NCBI GenBank assembly: GCA_902489225.1
Contig: CABTZA010000020.1
Span: 1 to 16,606, forward strand
Length of the DNA stretch: 16,606 nt
From: an uncultured Collinsella sp.
Lineage (GTDB): Bacteria > Actinomycetota > Coriobacteriia > Coriobacteriales > Coriobacteriaceae
Direction: 5' to 3'
Positions 8,139 through 16,606 of this stretch are shown here, in pieces. Below the pieces are notes generated by a model that ran no database searches, was not told the origin of the DNA, and saw only the letters and a list, made by a program, of their open reading frames with translations. The position numbers and the translations under genes were made by a program. The number at the start of each line of letters is the position of its first letter. Position 1 is the first letter of the stretch.

Positions 8139-9482
8139 TTAGCGCAGCAGGCCGGCTACTTCGCCGGCTAGGGTGATGGTGCCGGCGGCTACGAAAGGCT
8201 CGCCCGCGGCATCGAAAGCCGCGAGGGCCTCGGGCACGCTCGGGTACACACCGGCAAGCTTGTTGGCGTCCACAAGAGAGGCGAGCTCCTCTGCCGGCAG
8301 AGCACGATCGGAATCGGTCTGGGTTACGACCACACGGGGGAACGCCGGAACCAAAACGTCAACGATACCCGCCACGTCCTTGTCGGCCAGCGCGGCGCAC
8401 AGCAGCGTGGGGCGATTCTCCACGCACGGATCGATCTCGTCCAGCGCGCTCACAAAGTTCTCGCAGCTCTGAGGGTTATGGCAGGCGTCGATCAGCTTGA
8501 GCGGATCAGTTCCCAGTACATCAAAGCGGCCCGGCGTGGGGCAGCCCATAAGCGACGCATCGAGCTTGTCATGATCGAGTTCGCGACCCAAATACCCCTC
8601 GCAAAGCATAATCGCGCACGCGGCATTCTGCGGCTGATACGCCGGCTTAACCATGCTCGACGTATAGATGGCACGCGACGTGGTGCAGCTAAACTCAACC
8701 GTGTCGCCCACGTGCGCAGGCACCTTAGTCGTGGCGTGGCTCACCACAAGCGGCACGACGCCGCACTCGCGACAACGAGCATCCATCACGCGTTGAACGC
8801 TCGCCTCGTGTGTGCCCTCGCCCAAAACAACCAAGCGCCCGGGTTTGATAACCGCAGCCTTCTCACCCGCAATGGCCTCGAGCGTGTCGCCCAAAATACG
8901 TGTGTGATCGAGCCCAATGCCCGTAATGGCAATGGCGACGGGATCGGTCGCGCTTGTGGCATCCCAACGCCCACCCATGCCAACCTCGAGCACGGCAACA
9001 TCCACCGCGGCCTCGGCAAACACCACAAGTGCGGCAGCCGTCAGCAAGTCAAACGGCGTGATGGAATAAGCGCGCTCCCCCGCCGCCACACGACGGGCAT
9101 TCACTCGATGTCCCGCCTCAACAGCGGCAGAAACGCCACGGGCAAAGGCCTCGTCGTTCACAACGCGCCCGTCAACCTCCATGCGCTCGGGATAGCGCAC
9201 AAGCTGCGGCGACGTATACAGCGCGGTCTTGAGCCCCTCGCCGCGAAGGATAGCGGCCGAAAAACGCGTGGTCGAAGTCTTGCCATTGGTACCGGCAACC
9301 TGAATGCAATCGAAATACTCGTCCGGACGCCCCAGCACATCGAGCATATCGACAACCGTCTCAAGCAGAGGCCCAGCATCCCCAGAAATCCGCCCCGTAT
9401 CAGCAGCAAGCCCCACAGCCTCACCAAACGAAAGCAACTCAAACGAGAACGGCACCGAATACAACCCAGAACGCTTCGCCAT
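8139..9482 (-). CDS. folC: Folylpolyglutamate synthase / dihydrofolate synthase
   Basis: A cytoplasmic Mur-ligase-like enzyme that adds glutamate to folates and, in bifunctional members, to dihydropteroate, using ATP. 447 residues from the ATG at 9482, a usual FolC length. The ATP-binding P-loop GTNGKTST is at residues 64-71, followed by the family segment TSPQLVRYPERM at about 90. EVGMGGRWDAT (166-176) and LDHTRILG (191-198) match conserved Mur-ligase motifs, and DACHNP (332-337) matches the C-terminal-domain motif. The usual SPHL reads SPQL here, a small departure. The start is chosen for MAKRSG with GAGGGGA (9491-9497) 8 bases upstream; the frame is open for 19 more codons without a better site. 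It follows valS on the same strand after 274 bp containing family B element 1 and a hairpin with a T-tract, so it may have its own promoter. Whether it has dihydrofolate synthase activity cannot be decided here. Confidence 0.93.
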   Translation of the reverse strand: MAKRSGLYSVPFSFELLSFGEAVGLAADTGRISGDAGPLLETVVDMLDVLGRPDEYFDCIQVAGTNGKTSTTRFSAAILRGEGLKTALYTSPQLVRYPERMEVDGRVVNDEAFARGVSAAVEAGHRVNARRVAAGERAYSITPFDLLTAAALVVFAEAAVDVAVLEVGMGGRWDATSATDPVAIAITGIGLDHTRILGDTLEAIAGEKAAVIKPGRLVVLGEGTHEASVQRVMDARCRECGVVPLVVSHATTKVPAHVGDTVEFSCTTSRAIYTSSMVKPAYQPQNAACAIMLCEGYLGRELDHDKLDASLMGCPTPGRFDVLGTDPLKLIDACHNPQSCENFVSALDEIDPCVENRPTLLCAALADKDVAGIVDVLVPAFPRVVVTQTDSDRALPAEELASLVDANKLAGVYPSVPEALAAFDAAGEPFVAAGTITLAGEVAGLLR

Positions 9483-9502
9483 AGCCAAAGTCCCCTCAAC
9501 AT

Positions 9503-9535
9503 AAAAAGAGGCCCGTAAGCAACAACGAGCCCCTC
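9503..9535 (-). terminator. Possible terminator or attenuator just before folC
   Basis: On the minus strand GAGG-GG-CTCG (9526-9535) pairs with CGGGCCTC (9508-9515) around a 10-nt loop, with a GG bulge and one G-T pair, and is followed directly by TTTTT (9503-9507). It ends about 20 bp before the folC start. It could end valS read-through, or act as an attenuator if transcription of folC begins upstream. The stem is imperfect, so confidence is moderate. Confidence 0.4.
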
Positions 9536-9629
9536 CCATTCAAAATATCAGCCAAACACGGCTTTGCAGCGACCTCAAGGTCACAGCCAAGTGGCCCTAC
9601 CAGGCAGCGGACGCCCCCGTAACCGCCGT

Positions 9630-9746
9630 GGGAGCGGTTTGGGGCTTTGCTCGATACAAGTTCCGCACGAGCCGAAGGCTACTTAATGTGGCCTTCGTGC
9701 GAGCAGGACTGTTCGCAGTAGCGAGCAATGCCCCAAACCGCGTCCC
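9630..9746 (-). repeat. Family B nested hairpin element 1 (117 bp), downstream of valS
   Basis: Outer arms at 9630-9653 and 9722-9746 pair over 24 positions, with one T-T mismatch and a one-base bulge at 9742 (GCGGTTTGGGGC against GCCCCAAACCGC). The inner hairpin is CGAAGGCTAC (9673-9682), loop TTAAT, GTGGCCTTCG (9688-9697). Read on the minus strand, bases 9705-9661 match 12515-12559 at 40 of 45 positions. It starts 10 bp past the valS stop codon. Confidence 0.85.
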
Positions 9747-9756
9747 CCAGTAACGC

Positions 9757-12453
<2,697 letters not shown>

Positions 12454-12473
12454 ATATCTCTCCCTGTCCCGCC

Positions 12474-12589
12474 GGGGAGGAATGTAGGCCCGATTTTCGC
12501 ACGGTCAGGTCCTGGGCTCGCTCGAAGACCACATTAAGTGGTCTTCGGCTCGTGCGGAATCTACGAAAATCGGGCCTACATTCCTCCCC
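12474..12589 (+). repeat. Family B nested hairpin element 2 (116 bp), in the valS leader
   Basis: Perfect 26-bp inverted repeats at 12474-12499 and 12564-12589 (GGGGAGGAATGTAGG at one end, its complement at the other). Inside lies a perfect 10-bp hairpin, CGAAGACCAC (12523-12532), loop ATTAA, GTGGTCTTCG (12538-12547). The core 12515-12559 matches the reverse complement of 9661-9705 at 40 of 45 positions. The element ends 8 bp before the valS ribosome binding site, so any valS transcript starting upstream would carry it in the 5' leader. Confidence 0.92.
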
Positions 12590-12683
12590 TTAGGTATCGA
12601 TTACTTCAGTCTGATATGACTTCGCTGAGGCTTAAACAAACACACAGAATAACACAGGTAGTTGGGGTTATTGCGTATATATA

Positions 12684-12719
12684 AAATAGCCTCCGACCAC
12701 GGATGGTCAGAGGCTATTT
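12684..12719 (-). terminator. Rho-independent terminator after clpX
   Basis: AAATAGCCTC (12684-12693) pairs perfectly with GAGGCTATTT (12710-12719). After one mismatch, GACCA and TGGTC extend the stem to a CGGA tetraloop. On the minus strand the stem is followed by TTTTATATATA. It lies 21 bp past the clpX stop codon and separates the tig-clpP-clpX group from valS. Confidence 0.85.
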
Positions 12720-12740
12720 GCAAGCAAGTTTTTTGCTGGT

Positions 12741-14147
12741 TTACCCGTATATGCGCTGGGGCTGCTCTTCGCCCTTGACGGAGGCTTCAGTCACAACGAC
12801 CTTGGAAACACCCTCCTCACTGGGCAGATCGAACATCGTCTGCTGCAGCACGTCCTCGCAAATGGAGCGCAGGCCGCGGGCGCCGGTCTTGCGGGCGAGC
12901 GCCATGCGGGCGATCTCGTGCAGGGCGGCGTCCTCAAACTCAAGCTCAACGTCCTCGAGCTGGAACATCTTGCGGTACTGACGCACCACGGCGTTCTTGG
13001 GCTCGGTCAGAATAGACACCAGGTCGTCCTCGTCGAGCGCCTGCGTCTGGGTGACGACGGGCGTACGTCCCACAAACTCGGGGATCATGCCAAAGGCGTT
13101 GAGGTCCTGCGGGAGCACCTGACGCAGCAGGTCGTTCTCGTCGACCGAGGTGGGGCCGGCGATCTCGGAGTTAAAGCCCACGCCCTTGTTGCCCACGCGA
13201 TCGGCGATGATCTTGTCCAGACCCACAAAGGCACCACCGCAGATGAACAGGATGTTGGTCGTGTCGATCTGCAACAGCTCCTGCTGGGGATGCTTACGGC
13301 CGCCGGTGGGCGGAACGCTGGCCACCGTGCCCTCAAGAATCTTCAGCAGTGCCTGCTGAACACCCTCGCCCGAAACGTCGCGGGTGATGGAGAGGTTCTC
13401 GGCCTTGCGGGCGATCTTGTCGATCTCGTCCACGTAGATAATACCGACCTGCGCGCGCTCAATATCGCCATCGGCGGCGTTGATGAGCTTGAGCAGGATG
13501 TTCTCAACGTCCTCGCCCACATAGCCGGCCTCGGTAAGCGCGGTGGCGTCGGCGATGGCAAACGGCACCTCGAGGATGCGCGCGAGCGTCTGGGCCAGCA
13601 GGGTCTTACCGGTACCGGTGGGACCGAGCAGCAAGATGTTGGACTTGGCGAGCTCTACCTCGTCCATATCGTCGTCGAACTGCGAGCCCATGTCGTCGTC
13701 AAAGGCAGACACCGCGGCGCCGCCCTCGATCACGCGACGATAGTGGTTGTACACGGCCACCGACATGGCCCGCTTGGCGTCCTCCTGACCCATTACATAG
13801 GCCGAGAGCTCGTCATAGATCTCGTGCGGCGTCGGCACGTGCGTGATGACCTGGCGGTCGTCCTCGAGCTCAAAGCCCTCGGTCTCGGGGTCTACGGCGG
13901 GCTGGGATGCTGCCTGGCCGTGGTCGTTGAGGAAGCCCGGCAGCTTGCCGTTGCGGGCAGCGTCCATAAAGTCCGAAGCCAGCGACTCCTCCAAAATCTC
14001 GGAGCAGGCGGCGACGCACTCGTCACAGATAAAGATGTTGGTCGGACCCTTTACGAGGCGACGGACCTGCCCCTGCTCTTTTCCGCAGAAGGAGCAGCGG
14101 ATGGGGTTGCCGTTCTCGTCAAAGTTGTCCTGCATGTTTCCTGCCAT
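12741..14147 (-). CDS. clpX: ATP-dependent Clp protease ATP-binding subunit ClpX
   Basis: AAA+ unfoldase that feeds substrates to ClpP in the cytoplasm. 468 residues, longer than the roughly 420-430 usual for the family. The N-terminal zinc domain has Cys18, Cys21, Cys41, Cys44. Walker A GPTGTGKT is at 175-182 and Walker B VDEID at 239-243. The pore loop GYVG is at 208-211 and the RKH loop at 284-286. The ClpP-docking tripeptide is VGF (323-325) in place of IGF. GRTPVV follows at about 360, and sensor 2 GARGLR at 422-427. Extra length comes from a long linker after the zinc domain and a strongly acidic insert at about 141-167 ([17 protein letters not shown]) just before the Walker A strand. 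It begins one base after the clpP stop codon, so the two are almost certainly co-transcribed. Met5 (base 14135), preceded by CAGGAAAC, is a credible alternative start; AAGGA with 8-base spacing supports 14147. Confidence 0.97.
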   Translation of the reverse strand: MAGNMQDNFDENGNPIRCSFCGKEQGQVRRLVKGPTNIFICDECVAACSEILEESLASDFMDAARNGKLPGFLNDHGQAASQPAVDPETEGFELEDDRQVITHVPTPHEIYDELSAYVMGQEDAKRAMSVAVYNHYRRVIEGGAAVSAFDDDMGSQFDDDMDEVELAKSNILLLGPTGTGKTLLAQTLARILEVPFAIADATALTEAGYVGEDVENILLKLINAADGDIERAQVGIIYVDEIDKIARKAENLSITRDVSGEGVQQALLKILEGTVASVPPTGGRKHPQQELLQIDTTNILFICGGAFVGLDKIIADRVGNKGVGFNSEIAGPTSVDENDLLRQVLPQDLNAFGMIPEFVGRTPVVTQTQALDEDDLVSILTEPKNAVVRQYRKMFQLEDVELEFEDAALHEIARMALARKTGARGLRSICEDVLQQTMFDLPSEEGVSKVVVTEASVKGEEQPQRIYG

Positions 14148-14148
14148 C

Positions 14149-14769
14149 CTAGGCGTCCTTCGCGGCGAGATCGCGCGAGGTAACGATACGGTCGATCAGG
14201 CCGTAGTCGAGGGCCTCGGCAGCAGTCAGGTAGTTGTCGCGCTCGGTATCGGCCTGGACCTTCTCGATCGGCTGGCCCGAGGCATCGGACAGGATCTGGT
14301 TGAGCTCGCGACGAGTCTTCTTAATCTCCTCGGCAACGATCTCGATCTCGGTCTGCTGACCCTGGGCACCGCCACTGGGCTGGTGAATCATGACCTTGGA
14401 GTGCGGCAAGCAAAAGCGCTTACCCTTGGCGCCGGCCGAAAGCAGCACGGCGGCCATAGACGCGGCCATACCGACGCAAATGGTTGAGACCTGCGGCTTA
14501 ATAAAGTTCATAGTGTCAAGAATCGCCAGGCCGGAGTAGACCTCGCCGCCGGGCGAATTGATGTAGAGCGAGATATCTTTCTCGGCATCCTGGCTCTCAA
14601 GATGCAGCAGCTGGGCAACGACCAGGTTGGCGCTTACGGAGTTGATCTCCTCGCCCAAGAAGATGATGCGGTCGTTGAGCAGGCGCGAATAGATATCGTA
14701 GCTGCGCTCGCCGCGCGGCGTCTGCTCGATAACGTATGGCACGAGGGCGGAATCGAACTTAGCGATCAT
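14149..14769 (-). CDS. clpP: ATP-dependent Clp protease proteolytic subunit ClpP
   Basis: Serine protease subunit that forms the degradation chamber used by ClpX. 206 residues from the ATG at 14769. The catalytic triad is complete: Ser104 (GMAASMA), His129 (MIHQP) and Asp174 (DTERD). Other family signatures include [30 protein letters not shown] in separate conserved blocks, and [14 protein letters not shown] near the N terminus. The start is chosen because GGAG (14776-14779) lies 6 bases upstream and the protein then begins [11 protein letters not shown], close to family N termini. The frame stays open to 14799 with ATGs at 14775 and 14781, but these have poor spacing to a ribosome binding site. 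It is followed immediately by clpX and preceded by tig after 163 bp that hold a hairpin. Only one clpP is visible in the window; whether a second paralogue exists elsewhere is unknown. Confidence 0.97.
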   Translation of the reverse strand: MIAKFDSALVPYVIEQTPRGERSYDIYSRLLNDRIIFLGEEINSVSANLVVAQLLHLESQDAEKDISLYINSPGGEVYSGLAILDTMNFIKPQVSTICVGMAASMAAVLLSAGAKGKRFCLPHSKVMIHQPSGGAQGQQTEIEIVAEEIKKTRRELNQILSDASGQPIEKVQADTERDNYLTAAEALDYGLIDRIVTSRDLAAKDA

Positions 14770-14815
14770 ACGCATCTCCATTTCTCTCTTGCGGACCAAA
14801 TTGGTTCTAGATAAA

Positions 14816-14856
14816 CGTACGGTGCCCGCATGCTATGCATTGGCTGGCACCGTACG
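14816..14856 (-). terminator. Hairpin between tig and clpP (terminator or attenuator)
   Basis: CGTACGGTGCC (14816-14826) and GGCACCGTACG (14846-14856) form a perfect 11-bp stem around a 19-nt loop that itself contains GCAT/ATGC. On the minus strand it is followed only by TTTAT, a weak T-tract. It lies about 75 bp past the tig stop codon and 46 bp before clpP. A TATAAG sequence (minus strand, 14874-14879) between the two could be a -10 element, but no matching -35 was found. The hairpin may limit read-through from tig into clpP. Confidence 0.45.
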
Positions 14857-14932
14857 AAGCAACCGGATAACCGGCTTATAACTTTACCCCATCACAGGCG
14901 CGTACATGCGCTCGTGGGCAAGGTGGCGAGAA

Positions 14933-16231
14933 TTACTCGGCGTCCTTGGCGGTCTCGTCGACCTCGGTCACCTTGGCGTTCTCGACCAGGCGGTCGACGG
15001 CCTTGGAGCGACGGATGGACTCGCGGACGGCAGGCATGCGGCCATCGGCAATGAACTCGGCCTTGGAAGCCTCGACGTCCTTGACGCCGGCCTTCTCGAA
15101 CTCGGCGTTGATGTCGTCCTCGGTAACCTCAATCTTGAGCTCACGGGCGAGGGCGTCCAGAGCCAGGGACTCACGGGCAACGTCGTTGGCCTGCTTGTGC
15201 AGGTCGCCGATGAACTGCTCCATGGTCAGACCGGAAGCGGGCAGCCAGGTGTCCAGAGTCATGCCGCGGGCAGCGAGATTGGACAGGAAGTTCTGGCCAA
15301 GCTCCTCAAAGACGGACTGCTCGTAGTCGGCGTCCATCTCGTCGAGCTGCAGACGCTCGGCGAGAGCGGAGACGCAACGGTTCTCCTTCTCGGCCGGCAG
15401 GCGGGAAGCCTTGTCCTGCTCGATCTCGATCTTGATGGCGTCGCGCATAGCGTCGATGCTGTCGAAGCCAAAGTCGGACTTGACGAGCTCGTCGGTGAGC
15501 TCGGGGGTGTTGCGGACCTTGATGCCCTTGACGGTGACCTCGACGGTGTGGGCCTCGGCCTCCTCGCCCTCCTCGACCTCGTCGGTCCAGGTGACGGTCT
15601 TGACGTCGTCAACGTTAGCGCCGATCAGGGCCTCGTTGAACTCCTTGGGGTTGCTGTCGCTACCGGCGATGAGCATACGGCCCTCGGCCGCAAAGTTGTC
15701 GGCGTTCTCGACGGCCTTGAGGTCGACGGTGACGTAGTCCTCGGCCTCGACGGCGCGACCCTCGACGTCCTCGAAGGTGGCACGGTAGTTGAGGAGCATC
15801 TCGACCTGGTTGTTAATCTCAGACTCGGTGACCTCCGCAGGGGGCATCTCGATCTCGACAGCGTCGAAGGAGGAGAGCTCAGCGGCGGGACGCAGGGAGA
15901 ACTCGACGGTGTAGGTGTAGTCCTCGTGATCCTTGGCGAGGTCGAGCTCCTTGTAGTCACCGTTCTTGGTGGGGACGATGTCCAGCTCGTTGAGGACGGC
16001 GGGCTCGTTGGCGGCGATCAGGTCGTTGGTGGCCTGAGCGAGGGTAGCCTCGGCGCCAAGAGCGGAGTCGATGACCGGACGGGGGGCCTTGCCGGCACGG
16101 AAGCCCGGGAAGCGGTACTTCTTGGCGGTGTCCTTGTAGGCCTTCTTGATCGCGGCGTCGACGTCGGCGGCCGGGATGGTGACCGTAGCGGTGAGCTTGG
16201 CGTCCTTGACGTCAGAAGCGGTGATGTTCAA
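14933..16231 (-). CDS. tig: Trigger factor (ribosome-associated chaperone and peptidyl-prolyl isomerase)
   Basis: Chaperone that binds ribosomal protein L23 at the exit tunnel and shields nascent chains. 432 residues from a TTG start at 16231. The ribosome-docking signature GFRAGKAP falls at residues 43-50, matching the position of GFRxGxxP in the E. coli protein. A FKBP-type isomerase domain follows at about 140-230 (EDYVTVDLKAV, then VTVKGIKVR). The rest is the helical C-terminal chaperone domain with an acidic tail. The start rests on AGGAGG (16238-16243) 6 bases upstream of TTG, giving MNITASDVKD. A GTG at 16234 would have only 3-base spacing, and the ATG at 16246 overlaps the Shine-Dalgarno itself. 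It is first in the tig-clpP-clpX chaperone-protease group and begins 91 bp after tRNA-Leu. No clear terminator separates it from the tRNA, and only weak promoter-like hexamers are visible between them. Confidence 0.96.
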   Translation of the reverse strand: MNITASDVKDAKLTATVTIPAADVDAAIKKAYKDTAKKYRFPGFRAGKAPRPVIDSALGAEATLAQATNDLIAANEPAVLNELDIVPTKNGDYKELDLAKDHEDYTYTVEFSLRPAAELSSFDAVEIEMPPAEVTESEINNQVEMLLNYRATFEDVEGRAVEAEDYVTVDLKAVENADNFAAEGRMLIAGSDSNPKEFNEALIGANVDDVKTVTWTDEVEEGEEAEAHTVEVTVKGIKVRNTPELTDELVKSDFGFDSIDAMRDAIKIEIEQDKASRLPAEKENRCVSALAERLQLDEMDADYEQSVFEELGQNFLSNLAARGMTLDTWLPASGLTMEQFIGDLHKQANDVARESLALDALARELKIEVTEDDINAEFEKAGVKDVEASKAEFIADGRMPAVRESIRRSKAVDRLVENAKVTEVDETAKDAE

Positions 16232-16237
16232 CACGTT

Positions 16238-16243
16238 CCTCCT
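16238..16243 (-). promoter_or_regulatory. Ribosome binding site deciding the TTG start of tig
   Basis: A full AGGAGG on the minus strand, 6 bases before TTG at 16231 and 3 bases before GTG at 16234. It sits inside the first codons of the frame that starts with ATG at 16246, which argues against that ATG. Confidence 0.75.
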
Positions 16244-16322
16244 CATACTGCCCAGCTTATCTGAGGTGCTGGTACCTTTATGCAACAAAGTGTCGCGACG
16301 ACCGAGGCCGACGCTGGTGCGT

Positions 16323-16406
16323 TGGTGCGGGCGAAAGGACTCGAACCTTCACGGGAATCCCACCAGAACCTAAATCTGGCGCGTCTACCAATTCCGCCAC
16401 GCCCGC
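16323..16406 (-). tRNA. tRNA-Leu (anticodon UAG), CCA encoded
   Basis: An 84-nt class II tRNA. The acceptor stem is GCGGGCG/CGCCCGC, with discriminator A and encoded CCA at 16323-16325. The D-arm contains GGCGGAATTGGTAGACGC. The anticodon stem CCAGA/TCTGG encloses the loop TTTAGGT, giving anticodon TAG at 16370-16372. A long variable arm (GGG ATT CCC) and a T-arm with GGTTCGAGTCC complete the cloverleaf. It reads CUN leucine codons. On the minus strand TATCAT (16426-16431) is a possible -10 about 20 bp upstream; no good -35 is apparent. It lies directly upstream of tig. Confidence 0.97.
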
Positions 16407-16523
16407 ATGAGCGCACAGACTAGGAATGATAGCAGATACGAACGGTAAGCGCACGCACACCTTTTACAGGCTCACGACCTCACCACGAGAGCAAGCCAAT
16501 AGAGCACGCCGCCCCATCTCATA

Positions 16524-16590
16524 AGTTGCGGTGGAATAGGGACTGTTTGGGGCTCCAGTCCTCCAAAACAGTCCCTATTCCACCGCAACT
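16524..16590. repeat. Family A 67-bp palindrome, copy 4
   Basis: Left arm 16524-16548, 17-nt loop 16549-16565, right arm 16566-16590. The arms are perfectly complementary over 25 bp, or 26 bp if flanking A16523 and T16591 are included. It begins AGTTGCGGTGGAATAGGG. Compared with copy 3, two arm positions differ on both sides in a compensatory manner. It lies about 115 bp upstream of tRNA-Leu near the window end; the gene beyond is not visible. Confidence 0.93.
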
Positions 16591-16606
16591 TCGGTAGGAC
16601 TCGGCA

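Noticed and set aside
12454..12740. T-box riboswitch in the valS leader
   Set aside because: The region was read for the conserved T-box antiterminator (GGTACC/GCG type) and none was found; the large inverted repeat is explained by its match to the element downstream of valS.
14770..14799. Longer clpP start (TTG at 14799 or ATGs at 14781 and 14775)
   Set aside because: Only the ATG at 14769 has a well-spaced ribosome binding site (GGAG, 6-nt spacing), and it gives an N terminus in line with the ClpP family.
16146..16373. Plus-strand frame ending in GRKDSNLHGNPTRT
   Set aside because: Antisense read-through of tig and the same tRNA gene; this peptide type is a known tRNA artefact.
16278..16460. 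Minus-strand 60-codon frame reading GVAELVDAPDLGSGG
   Set aside because: This is the well-known false peptide produced by translating a tRNA-Leu gene; it covers the tRNA at 16323-16406.

Overview
The window looks like a chromosomal segment from a high-GC Actinomycetota of the class Coriobacteriia, most likely Collinsella or a close relative. This is an inference from protein character, the gene order tig-clpP-clpX-valS-folC, base composition of roughly 60% G+C by eye, and the style of the intergenic repeats; no database search was possible. Nothing points to a phage or plasmid, and no transposase, integrase or CRISPR array was found.

Layout: (1) 134-1222, plus strand: an M24-family Xaa-Pro peptidase, preceded by a short direct repeat and the end of a dispersed palindrome. 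(2) 1223-1452: a complete 67-bp palindrome and a terminator. (3) 1453-7905, minus strand: one very large gene for a 2150-residue secreted, sortase-anchored surface protein made almost entirely of about 22 Ig-like (Big_4-type) repeats, with a structured 5' leader. (4) 8058-8124: another 67-bp palindrome. (5) 8139-16406, minus strand: a housekeeping block that reads, in transcription order, tRNA-Leu(UAG), trigger factor, ClpP, ClpX, valyl-tRNA synthetase and FolC. (6) 16524-16590: a third complete 67-bp palindrome.

Functionally, tig-clpP-clpX is a protein quality-control cluster: nascent-chain folding followed by ATP-dependent proteolysis. ValS and FolC supply charged tRNA and polyglutamylated folate. 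The surface protein is an accessory stalk or adhesin-like protein unrelated to the housekeeping block.

The most interesting material is between the genes. Two families of structured intergenic repeats were found. Family A is a palindrome of exactly 67 bp (three complete copies and one partial) with 25-bp arms; substitutions between copies are compensated across the arms. Family B is a 116-117 bp nested hairpin in two inverted copies that bracket valS within 10-20 bp of its stop and start codons. The two copies share a 45-nt core (40/45 identical), but their 24-26 bp outer arms are almost unrelated in sequence while remaining self-complementary within each copy.
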